DNA from: Methylococcaceae bacterium UBA7658
GTDB lineage: Bacteria > Pseudomonadota > Gammaproteobacteria > Methylococcales > Methylomonadaceae
Direction: 5' to 3'
Length of the DNA stretch: 6,975 bases
Assembly: GCA_002483425.1 (NCBI GenBank)
Contig: DLHW01000041.1
Location: 14,496 to 21,470 of the forward strand
Positions 1 through 5,108 of the stretch are shown here, piece after piece. Position numbers and translations under genes: made by a program. Under the pieces are notes generated by a model that was given only the letters and a program-made list of their open reading frames with translations, made no database searches and was not told the origin of the DNA. Numbering within the stretch: position 1 is the first letter of the stretch; each line of letters begins with the position of its first letter.

Positions 1-12
1 GACTGCCTAGAT

Positions 13-41
13 TTGAGTAAAAGTTAAACATACTTTATAAG
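13..41 (+). promoter_or_regulatory. Candidate sigma70 promoter for the leader
   Basis: TTGAGT at 13-18 (4 of 6 matches to TTGACA) is followed after exactly 17 bases by TATAAG at 36-41 (5 of 6 matches to TATAAT). Transcription would begin near 48. The surrounding DNA is so AT-rich that other -10-like hexamers occur up to about 90, so this is only the best-spaced pair. Confidence 0.35.
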
Positions 42-283
42 TAGTTATTATAAATATAATATAATCAATTATTTATAAATTATTATAAAGCGGGTTCGGA
101 AAGAGGAAAAACCGAAAATAAGCAAAAAACGACTCCAATATTTGGCCTGTTAATTGCTTAAATATTTGCGTCTTAGTTGCGGAATTTGGTCTTCACTAAA
201 ATCCTCCTCTGAGCGTTTTAAGCAGTATTGTTAAACCGGTTTATGAGGTTTATTAATCTCATGAATCGTAACCTTCCTCTTTT

Positions 284-329
284 GCGGGTTATTTGTCGGC
301 TCAAATGTACTGATAACCCGCGTTTTTTT
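284..329 (+). terminator. Terminator-like hairpin just before the start codon (possible attenuator)
   Basis: GCGGGTTAT (284-292) pairs perfectly with ATAACCCGC (313-321) across a 20-base loop, followed by G and seven T (323-329). This is the form of a rho-independent terminator on the plus strand. It ends only 14 bases before the ATG at 344, and the GAGG ribosome-binding site (335-338) follows immediately. It may end a small RNA or an upstream transcript, or act as an attenuator in the leader of the next gene. A second copy of the 5' arm core, GCGGGTT at 90-96, could compete for the 3' arm. Confidence 0.6.
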
Positions 330-343
330 GTTACGAGGTTTTC

Positions 344-1072
344 ATGAAATGCGACCATAACATGTCGAGCGCTCAAAAGAGTTCGCTTTTTCGTATCGGA
401 AAACGGAATGCCTATCATCAAGCGGGTCATGCAACCGCTATCGCCATTGGCAACAAATTAAAAAAGCTGCCGGATGTTTATTTTCAGATTGCTATTACCG
501 CCTTAAAAAAAGAAACCGATTTTCGCGAAGGTCTCAGCAGTATTCCTGCCAAGTGCGCCGCGCAAATCGAAGGCGGAAGATTGATCCCTCATTTGCCGGA
601 TTGTTACCGGTTGGCGACTAGGCGGCTCACCTCTCAGGAACAACAGCAGTGTTTAGCCGCTTTTGAAGCCGACGTGGTAAATTTACTCGTAGGCTCCTTA
701 GCCGAAGCTAAATACGTCGCTTTACGCGATGACGAGGTTTTCAACGCTAATCTTGTCTACTTAGGAGCACTGAAATTTTACGGTGGCAACAGGGATTTGG
801 GTGTAATCGACGATTACATGGTTTGTTTATATCCTAACAATAAAACCGAGCGAGAACAGAAACTTGGCGAACTGTTTTTGGCGGCATACGGATTTATAAA
901 TAACCGTTTGAATTGGCAGCAAATTACCGCTTTGGCGGAAATATTATTTAATAGCCCAAAAGAACTTTTCACTTGTGAGGAAATTGTCGAGTTGCTCGAT
1001 AATGCAGCCTCAGAAAAGTTCTGTAGCCAATTGCAAGAAGAGGCTGTTCAATTAATGAGTTTGTCGGTTTGA
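344..1072 (+). CDS. FtsH-like M41 peptidase-domain protein without AAA+ domain, zinc motif HQAGH
   Basis: 242 residues. The pattern AYHQAGHA (residues 23-30) matches the AYHEAGHA zinc-site helix of FtsH-type M41 peptidases. The later segment LLVGSLAEAK (114-123) resembles the 'GGRLAEE' helix of FtsH, and GGNRD (147-151) corresponds to the 'GASND' segment that carries the third zinc ligand, here D151. The C-terminal stretch 190-218 (LNWQQITALAEIL, then EEIVELL) follows the usual M41 ending. No Walker motifs, membrane segment or signal peptide are present, so this is a soluble, free-standing domain. The catalytic Glu of HExxH is Gln26 (codon CAA at 419-421), which predicts a zinc-binding but proteolytically inactive protein. 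About 120 residues separate H29 and D151, more than in FtsH, implying an insertion. The start at 344 is chosen for GAGG at 335-338; a second ATG at 362 has no ribosome-binding site. The family match is from motif recognition, not a search; the cellular role is unknown. Confidence 0.8.
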   Translation: MKCDHNMSSAQKSSLFRIGKRNAYHQAGHATAIAIGNKLKKLPDVYFQIAITALKKETDFREGLSSIPAKCAAQIEGGRLIPHLPDCYRLATRRLTSQEQQQCLAAFEADVVNLLVGSLAEAKYVALRDDEVFNANLVYLGALKFYGGNRDLGVIDDYMVCLYPNNKTEREQKLGELFLAAYGFINNRLNWQQITALAEILFNSPKELFTCEEIVELLDNAASEKFCSQLQEEAVQLMSLSV

Positions 1073-1191
1073 TGAGCCCGCTTCCAGAAAGACGAAGCCA
1101 AGTTTACTATACCGGTCGTTATGGAAATCATTTGCCGGAGATGGCGCTGGCACGACTTTCTAATTCGCCCAGAATACAGTTAAAACAATGA
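1072..1191 (+). CDS. Possible 39-residue small protein overlapping the M41-like gene
   Basis: The stop codon of the M41-like gene (TGA, 1070-1072) overlaps an ATG (1072-1074) by one base in the arrangement TGATG, which is typical of translational coupling. The frame runs 39 codons, beginning MSPLPERRSQVYYTG and ending in TGA at 1189-1191. The peptide is basic and hydrophilic, with no membrane segment. No clear ribosome-binding site precedes it, so translation would rely on ribosomes finishing the upstream gene. I do not recognise the sequence. It could be a real coupled small protein, the remnant of a longer gene, or chance; the length alone proves nothing. Confidence 0.3.
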   Translation: MSPLPERRSQVYYTGRYGNHLPEMALARLSNSPRIQLKQ

Positions 1192-1416
1192 ATTTTTGAA
1201 TACAAAAACAGCATGACAATATAACGGACATTCCGTTTACTATGGCCATGATAATATTCAGGTTGAAAAAGGACCGGCTCGCGTTGAATGATGAGTTTGG
1301 GATTTACGGCTCTCAAATCGCGGGTTGACCCGGTACTAGATTCATTCAAATACTCCTGAACAGATACAAACGAGGCTGCCCTAGCCGATCACTTAACTTA
1401 TCCTTTCCGCGGCGAT
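1192..1416. other. Non-coding spacer between convergent transcription units
   Basis: No credible gene was seen on either strand. A 6-base-pair hairpin AACGGA/TCCGTT with a 3-base loop (1223-1237) is present but lacks a T-run, so a terminator for the plus-strand gene is not obvious. On the minus strand AGGAG (1353-1357) lies 7 bases before an ATG (1343-1345), but that frame closes after 10 codons; the longer overlapping frame starts with TTG only 3 bases from AGGAG. Both look fortuitous or degenerate. Confidence 0.5.
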
Positions 1417-1447
1417 AAAAAAGGGATGGAGCGCTCCCCTCCATCCC
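1417..1447 (-). terminator. Rho-independent terminator of the RTX-repeat gene
   Basis: On the minus strand GGGATGGAG and CTCCATCCC form a perfect 9-base-pair stem (1423-1431 with 1439-1447) around a 7-base loop, followed by six T (1417-1422 on the minus strand). It begins about 32 bases past the stop codon at 1480. On the plus strand the stem is followed by A-rich DNA, so it works only for minus-strand transcripts. Confidence 0.9.
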
Positions 1448-1479
1448 GTAAAAAAGGTACTCTGGCAGTACGCTTTAAA

Positions 1480-2601
1480 TCAAGGAACCAAATTTTTTAC
1501 TTCACAGGCAACTGCTGTATCGACTTGGTCGCCACCGTCGCAGATGTCGGACCCGATGCCGCCGTTTAGCGCATCGGCATGAACTCCGCCTCGTAAAATA
1601 TCATTGCCGCTATCGCCGAGCACTCTATCGACACCGGCGTCTCCTTGTAAGACATCATCGCCTAAGCCGCCACATACAATATCGTTACCGTCCAGTCCGT
1701 AGACGACATCGTTGCCCTCAAAAGCTTGAATAATGTCGTTGCCGCTTGTTCCGCGGATAACATCGTTGCCGGTTGTGCCCGAGATGGTTGCAGGTTGACC
1801 GGCGCAGGTGCCGGTGGGGAATTCAACATCTCCGCTTAGACGCAGGTTGTAGTTGCCTTTGGTTGTTACCGAGTTCCCTCTGACTTCCGCATAGTAAATG
1901 CCGGGGCTTAATGTTTTGATTAATTGGAAATTGTTATCCGGACCGCTAGAGAAATCAATGGCGCCGTTGATAAATAGACAGTTTTTATCGTATAAAAGAC
2001 CTGTCGTATCAGTCGGGCCTTCAGCGAAGATTGTGACGTTTCCTGAACCGTTAACCTTGATTTGGAAAAAGTCGCGGTCGCCGTAAGGCGTTAAGGCGCC
2101 GGGTTCGGTTAAACTTCTCGCCACGGTTGCGCTATTGCACAAGACGCCATGGTCGTCGCTACTAAAGTCGCCTTCAGTTTGAACTCGGTAAGCGCCTTGA
2201 GTCGTGCTCGAATTTCCATAAACCTCAAGGAAATAAGGCGCTTGCGCTACCGTTTGGCTTATTAGAAAGTTGTTATCTGGGCCGGAGCTAAAATCCACTG
2301 CACCATTAATTGGAAGACAATCTTTATCGTAAAGTTGTCCGGTCGTATCGGTAGCGCCTAAGGCGTACAAAGTCAGTAGACCTGCGCTTGGCGCGTTAAC
2401 CCGGTAAAATTGCCGCGCTCCCGGCGTTAGGTTTTTTACGCCGGAAGCAGTATTAATCGGGATAAGCTGGGCGCTATCGCACGGTTCGATGGCAAACGCC
2501 GATGGTGCAAAGCTTGCTAGAGCGCCTGCTGACAGCAACAGCGCGGCGATAGCCCGCTTCGTTAGTCTTTTATAATGTAATCCAATTACTTTTGTTATCA
2601 T
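1480..2601 (-). CDS. Secreted RTX-type calcium-binding repeat protein with two PPC-like domains
   Basis: 373 residues. A Sec signal peptide covers about 1-37: a basic start, a hydrophobic core around 17-30, and probable cleavage after SAFA. Two similar beta-sandwich-like domains of the bacterial pre-peptidase C-terminal (PPC) style follow (about 41-145 and 155-258). Last come ten in-phase nine-residue repeats of the type GxxGNDxUx (275-364), which are known to bind calcium as a parallel beta-roll. Cys354 and Cys366 flank the end of the roll and may form a disulfide. No catalytic domain is visible, so an adhesive or structural exported role is more likely than an enzyme. Classic RTX proteins leave by type I secretion without a cleaved signal; here a Sec signal is present instead. 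The gene has its own promoter upstream and a terminator behind it. The ATG at 2599-2601 follows a modest AAGAG ribosome-binding site, spaced 5 bases. Confidence 0.85.
   Translation of the reverse strand: MITKVIGLHYKRLTKRAIAALLLSAGALASFAPSAFAIEPCDSAQLIPINTASGVKNLTPGARQFYRVNAPSAGLLTLYALGATDTTGQLYDKDCLPINGAVDFSSGPDNNFLISQTVAQAPYFLEVYGNSSTTQGAYRVQTEGDFSSDDHGVLCNSATVARSLTEPGALTPYGDRDFFQIKVNGSGNVTIFAEGPTDTTGLLYDKNCLFINGAIDFSSGPDNNFQLIKTLSPGIYYAEVRGNSVTTKGNYNLRLSGDVEFPTGTCAGQPATISGTTGNDVIRGTSGNDIIQAFEGNDVVYGLDGNDIVCGGLGDDVLQGDAGVDRVLGDSGNDILRGGVHADALNGGIGSDICDGGDQVDTAVACEVKNLVP
1510..1779 (-). repeat. Ten tandem RTX nonapeptide repeats
   Basis: Residues 275-364 of the secreted protein are ten nine-residue units without a phase break, for example GTTGNDVIR, GTSGNDIIQ, GLDGNDIVC, GGLGDDVLQ and GDSGNDILR. 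The last three units have drifted from the consensus (GGVHADALN, GGIGSDICD, GGDQVDTAV). GGxGxDxUx is the known calcium-binding beta-roll motif. Confidence 0.85.
1828..2010 (-). repeat. Second copy of internal duplication in the RTX-repeat gene
   Basis: Residues 198-258 repeat residues 85-145 (DNA 2167-2349), 113 residues (339 bases) apart. Within the core, YDKNCLFINGAIDFSSGPDN matches YDKDCLPINGAVDFSSGPDN at 17 of 20 positions. This is a whole-domain tandem duplication. Confidence 0.85.
2167..2349 (-). repeat. First copy of internal duplication in the RTX-repeat gene
   Basis: Residues 85-145, matching residues 198-258 (DNA 1828-2010). Both copies run from the DTTG-x-LYDK motif to a closing (E/S)GD, and both keep the single Cys in the LYDKxC motif. 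Confidence 0.85.
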
Positions 2602-2634
2602 TTTTTCTCTTACCTAATTAAGTGATTGATTGAA

Positions 2635-2663
2635 ATTAAATTTAAACTGCGGTGGTTTTTCAA
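2635..2663 (-). promoter_or_regulatory. Sigma70-like promoter for the RTX-repeat gene
   Basis: Reading the minus strand, TTGAAA (2658-2663, 5 of 6 matches) is followed after exactly 17 bases by TTTAAT (2635-2640, 5 of 6 matches). Transcription would start near 2628, giving a leader of about 27 bases before the ATG at 2601. This suggests the gene can be expressed independently of the lipoprotein gene upstream. No lux box is seen here. Confidence 0.55.
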
Positions 2664-2710
2664 ACTACAATGCGGAACCGGGTCGGCTTGCGCGTTATGC
2701 CGGGCGTTTT

Positions 2711-3103
2711 TTAGCATTTGCCGGCAGCTCGAAGTAATGCATTGCAGTTTGCCTCGTTCGTTTTTCCTATATTGCTGGATCCCTTGGTAAAATCCGTGCA
2801 CATAGCATCTGCGCCGCTTGCCATACCCCAAGTCGCGACTTGGCCTAACCCGGATGGTTCTAAAATTTCACATTTATAGGTGGCGCCATCATCAGTTTTA
2901 ACGGTGTACTGCATTCCGTTATAACCTGTCGGCGCCTCTGTCATCTGTGAATTAGTGATTTTAAAGTTGCCAATTTCCCGCCCAATAGCCATTGATATTT
3001 TCTTCTCGGCTTTGTTACTTCCTTCAGTAGAAGTATTATTTGCTGTGGTCGCGCAGCCGGAAAGCAACAACAAAAGAGTTGCCGTAAGAAGCTTTTGTGC
3101 CAT
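2711..3103 (-). CDS. Small lipoprotein of unknown function, candidate quorum-sensing target
   Basis: 130 residues. The start MAQKLLTATLLLLLSGC is a lipoprotein signal peptide with lipobox LSGC and acylated Cys17. Residue +2 is Ala, not Asp, which in enterobacteria means sorting to the outer membrane. A Ser/Thr/Asn-rich linker (about 18-33) leads to a small domain of about 95 residues with four further Cys (78, 102, 120, 130), which could form two disulfides in the periplasm. I do not recognise the family. The frame is open upstream to 3208, but the ATG at 3101-3103 is chosen because it begins the signal peptide and follows GGAG with a 7-base gap. The gene lies 132 bases downstream of luxR. 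A lux box and matching promoter lie in that gap, so it is probably controlled by the LuxR protein. No terminator was recognised behind it, so some read-through into the RTX-repeat gene is possible. Confidence 0.85.
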   Translation of the reverse strand: MAQKLLTATLLLLLSGCATTANNTSTEGSNKAEKKISMAIGREIGNFKITNSQMTEAPTGYNGMQYTVKTDDGATYKCEILEPSGLGQVATWGMASGADAMCTDFTKGSSNIGKTNEANCNALLRAAGKC

Positions 3104-3172
3104 TTTGATTCTCCACCGCTCCGAGTTAAGGAGATACAGGGCATAGGAGCGTGAAGATATGCCCAACTCCGA

Positions 3173-3201
3173 ATTAGAACAAATATTTTTGTTATTGTCT
3201 G
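3173..3201 (-). promoter_or_regulatory. Candidate promoter of the lipoprotein gene, next to the lux box
   Basis: On the minus strand CAGACA (3196-3201, 4 of 6 matches to TTGACA) is followed after 17 bases by TCTAAT (3173-3178, 5 of 6 matches to TATAAT). Transcription would start near 3166, leaving a leader of about 63 bases. The weak -35 touching an activator site is typical of activated promoters. An alternative -35, TTGACA, lies inside the lux box (3203-3208), 17 bases before TATTTG (3180-3185), whose -10 match is poor. Confidence 0.5.
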
Positions 3202-3219
3202 CTGTCAAAACTGACAGGT
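3200..3219 (-). promoter_or_regulatory. Lux box: probable LuxR-AHL operator
   Basis: The core CTGTCA-AAAC-TGACAG (3202-3217) is a perfect 6-base inverted repeat with a 4-base spacer. Flanked to 20 bases it fits the lux/las-box consensus NNCTGNCANNNNTGNCAGNN. Its centre (3209.5) lies about 43 bases before the predicted transcription start at 3166 and its edge touches the -35 hexamer, the known spacing for LuxR-activated class II promoters. It lies 16 bases past the stop codon of the LuxR-type gene and points at the lipoprotein gene. I found no second copy in the window, including upstream of luxR. Confidence 0.75.
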
Positions 3220-3235
3220 CGACGCGAAGATAACC

Positions 3236-3973
3236 TCAAAACGGACATGGATGAATAAGGCCCTGTAAAGCGGCTTTCGCAACTGCATGTTGCCGGTTAC
3301 AGACATTGAGTTTCAACATGACGTTGTTAATATGAAAATTAACCGTTCGTTCGGATGTTCGCATAAGTTGCCCGATTTCCCAAGATGTTTTGCCGTCGGC
3401 GACCCAGCGCAGGCACTCTTGCTCCCGGTGCGTTAATTGCTTTGTCGCCGCCGCATCGTTCAATCCCGAAATGCGCCTGATCGCTTCATGAAGATGCCCA
3501 GCTAAAAGCTGGATATAAGGAAAGGCTTGTCCGGTTATCTCATGGGCGGCTTTGGCCGGGCGGTCGAGCGCAAAACTCAGGACGCCCAACTCGCCATGCG
3601 GGCTATGGACGGGCATTGTGACGCCCCATTTAAGGCCGAATTCGCTCGCTTCCCGCATGAAGCGTTCGCTCGCACTCGATGGCTGCGGCGCGAGGTCGCG
3701 CCACTGTAAAGGGACGATGTGATTGGCGCAATAAGCCATGACCGGATCAATTTTGTAATAGTTACGGGTGAAATAATGTTCGACCCACCGGTCCGGATAG
3801 CCGTTTAACAAGACTAGCCGCGAATCGGAAAAATGGGTAGGAATGCGTAACGCATAGATGAAATAATCGAACCCTAATTCGCGGGCGTAAAAATCACAGA
3901 GTCCGGTAATGTCTTCAATCGTGTCGATGCCGGACAAGCGCGTTAACGAGGCATGAAACTCAATTATTTCCAC
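3236..3973 (-). CDS. LuxR-family quorum-sensing transcription regulator (AHL receptor)
   Basis: 245 residues. The N-terminal half is an autoinducer-binding domain and about 178-240 is a GerE/LuxR helix-turn-helix. The six ligand-pocket residues conserved in AHL receptors (TraR W57, Y61, D70, P71, W85, G113) appear as W63, Y67, D76, P77, W91 and G117. The three DNA-binding-domain landmarks (TraR E178, L182, G188) appear as E184, L188 and G194. This implies a working acyl-homoserine-lactone receptor that binds lux boxes, and one lies just downstream. No luxI synthase is in the window, so it may be a solo receptor or its partner lies elsewhere. The start used is GTG (3971-3973), which gives an N-terminus of the usual length but has no clear ribosome-binding site. 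A well-placed AGGA and ATG occur 45 bases upstream in the same frame but run into TAA at 3986-3988. The signal structure cannot be told from sequence. Confidence 0.9.
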   Translation of the reverse strand: MEIIEFHASLTRLSGIDTIEDITGLCDFYARELGFDYFIYALRIPTHFSDSRLVLLNGYPDRWVEHYFTRNYYKIDPVMAYCANHIVPLQWRDLAPQPSSASERFMREASEFGLKWGVTMPVHSPHGELGVLSFALDRPAKAAHEITGQAFPYIQLLAGHLHEAIRRISGLNDAAATKQLTHREQECLRWVADGKTSWEIGQLMRTSERTVNFHINNVMLKLNVCNRQHAVAKAALQGLIHPCPF

Positions 3974-3985
3974 GGAATATCGAAT

Positions 3986-4018
3986 TTATGATGGGCGGTT
4001 GATAGGCTGTGCGGTCAT
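3986..4018 (-). CDS. Possible 10-codon upstream frame in the luxR leader
   Basis: On the minus strand ATG (4016-4018), with AGGA 5 bases before it (4024-4027), opens the peptide MTAQPINRPS and stops at TAA (3986-3988), 12 bases before the GTG of luxR and in the same frame. Its ribosome-binding site is better than that of luxR itself. It could be a leader peptide supplying ribosomes for re-initiation at the GTG, or it may be chance. Confidence 0.3.
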   Translation of the reverse strand: MTAQPINRPS

Positions 4019-4129
4019 TGTTTTCCTAGCGTCCAGCCTTGGCAAGAAATAATACAAAGATATTAAAATCAACTATGTGCGAAAGTATATAAGCCGATAT
4101 GTTAACAGAATGTGAACGAAAGTGATTTT

Positions 4130-4981
4130 TCAATACTGTACAACGGTATAGCCTTGTTTTTTTAACAGCGCGATTAAGCCGTCGTCACCTGCCAAATGCA
4201 GAGCGCCGACTAGAATTAACGCTTTTTCTGACGTTTCCAGTTGCGCTTTAATTTTAGGAAGCCAAGCTTGATTCCTGCTGGTCAGAAGATTTTTGCGCAG
4301 TTGCGGAAATTCGGACTGCATGGATTGAATGCCGATATTTTCCAATTCCTTTAAATTGCCGTTACGCCAAGCCGACTTGATTCCTTTGATGGCTCGCGGC
4401 GTTGATTGTAATTCTTTAATGCTCGATAAAATTAATTCGTTTTCTTGACCTTTGCCCATGTTTTCCAGCACTTGAATTTGCGCTTCCGCCGATTCTAAAC
4501 CAACGACTTTTTTGCTGCTGGCTTTGGCCTTCTTTAAAAAAAACTGATCAACGCCGGTATCCGCCATATCCAATTGTTTTAATTGAGAAATGGTGAGGAT
4601 CAAAACCACCATTGCCGGTTTCATGTTTTGCAATGAGTCGAGCGGAATTCCGGCGGTTTTACAATAAGCAGCTAGGGCGCGATAGGCTTTAGCGCTAAGT
4701 TTCGATTGCAAGCGGATGCCGTCCGGATAAGTGAGTTTCCGTAGCATATCAGCCTGCATTTCGGCTCCGGAAAAGGCGTCCAGGTCGGTTTCAAAGATCA
4801 CAGTATCGACTTCCCGGAATACCTGCTCGAATTCGTCGGGGAACGGATAGTCCGCTTTGCTCAGCAAATGCACCGTACCGCCGATGAACAGGCGATGATC
4901 GCCTTTGGCGACGCGCCAAAGCGAGGTTTCGGCATAAGACGCCAAGGGAACTAAAAGCAACAAGAGTAGAACAGATCGCAT
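4130..4981 (-). CDS. TraB/GumN family secreted protein
   Basis: 283 residues. A short Sec signal peptide (1-17, cleavage likely after SYA) leads to a mature domain that begins LWRVAKGDHRLFIGGTVHLL. Two GxxH motifs, GTVH (35-38) and GALH (259-262), and the acidic FETD (63-66) are the hallmarks of the TraB/PrgY/GumN family, which includes the TIKI metalloproteases of animals, where such residues are required for activity. Bacterial members are presumed periplasmic proteins of unknown substrate, and the length is normal for the group. The frame extends upstream to a TTG at 5036-5038, but the ATG at 4979-4981 is preferred because it starts exactly at the signal peptide, with GGA 9 bases before it. 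It lies 127 bases behind the DUF3616 gene on the same strand, so co-transcription with lnt is possible but unproven. The annotation of metalloprotease activity is inference. Confidence 0.85.
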   Translation of the reverse strand: MRSVLLLLLLVPLASYAETSLWRVAKGDHRLFIGGTVHLLSKADYPFPDEFEQVFREVDTVIFETDLDAFSGAEMQADMLRKLTYPDGIRLQSKLSAKAYRALAAYCKTAGIPLDSLQNMKPAMVVLILTISQLKQLDMADTGVDQFFLKKAKASSKKVVGLESAEAQIQVLENMGKGQENELILSSIKELQSTPRAIKGIKSAWRNGNLKELENIGIQSMQSEFPQLRKNLLTSRNQAWLPKIKAQLETSEKALILVGALHLAGDDGLIALLKKQGYTVVQY

Positions 4982-5108
4982 GAAAAATTCCGCTGTATCG
5001 GCGTGTGATAAGGCAGGGCCGATCAATTCGCCGGGCAAGCCCGGTGGTTGCGAACGATAAGGATACCTTTATGCGCCGGAATAGAGTGATTTTCGAGTTG
5101 ATTCGGCT
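4982..5108 (-). other. Spacer between the DUF3616 and TraB/GumN genes
   Basis: A tight palindrome CCGGGC-AA-GCCCGG (5031-5044) is the only notable structure. It has no T-run on either strand, so it is not a normal rho-independent terminator. No well-spaced promoter pair was found for the TraB/GumN gene. Confidence 0.35.

Larger units (their letters stand above)
1..343. other. Gene-free AT-rich leader region upstream of the M41-like gene
   Basis: No convincing coding frame was found here. The first 90 bases are very AT-rich and carry a 10-base direct repeat, TTATTATAAA, at 45-54 and 80-89. Further right are three consecutive dyad elements: a 12-base palindrome TAAACCGGTTTA (232-243), a short hairpin ATGAG/CTCAT (243-262), and a terminator-like hairpin (284-329). 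With a candidate promoter at 13-41, the region reads as a roughly 300-base structured leader for the gene starting at 344, or as a small RNA gene ending at the hairpin. I recognise no known riboswitch class in it. Confidence 0.55.

Noticed and set aside
218..430. 70-codon minus-strand frame over the leader and start of the M41-like gene
   Set aside because: It overlaps the terminator hairpin and the convincing plus-strand gene, and its protein is basic with no pattern of a real family.
1223..1237. AACGGA/TCCGTT hairpin as terminator of the plus-strand gene
   Set aside because: Only 6 base pairs with a 3-base loop and just three T afterwards.
1128..1349. 73-codon minus-strand frame in the convergent spacer
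   Set aside because: It begins with TTG only 3 bases after AGGAG, has no recognisable domain or signal, overlaps the possible 39-codon plus-strand frame, and has irregular composition. A better-spaced ATG nearby closes after 10 codons.
2610..2831. Minus-strand frame across the lipoprotein C-terminus and the promoter of the RTX-repeat gene
   Set aside because: It is a shadow in another frame of the lipoprotein gene and has no domain or ribosome-binding signal of its own.
3104..3208. 35-residue N-terminal extension of the lipoprotein
   Set aside because: It would begin at TTG inside the lux box; the internal ATG at 3103 has a good ribosome-binding site and starts exactly at the lipoprotein signal peptide.
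4101..4117. Imperfect dyad GTTAAC-AGAAT-GTGAAC upstream of luxR as a second lux box
   Set aside because: It lacks the CTG...CAG core of lux boxes and the arms mismatch at one position; no other regulator site is recognisable.
4982..5038. 19-residue N-terminal extension of the TraB/GumN protein
   Set aside because: It would begin with TTG inside a palindrome and place polar residues before the signal peptide.
5031..5044. CCGGGC-AA-GCCCGG palindrome as a terminator
   Set aside because: No T-run follows it on either strand and the loop is very small; it could be a protein site or chance.
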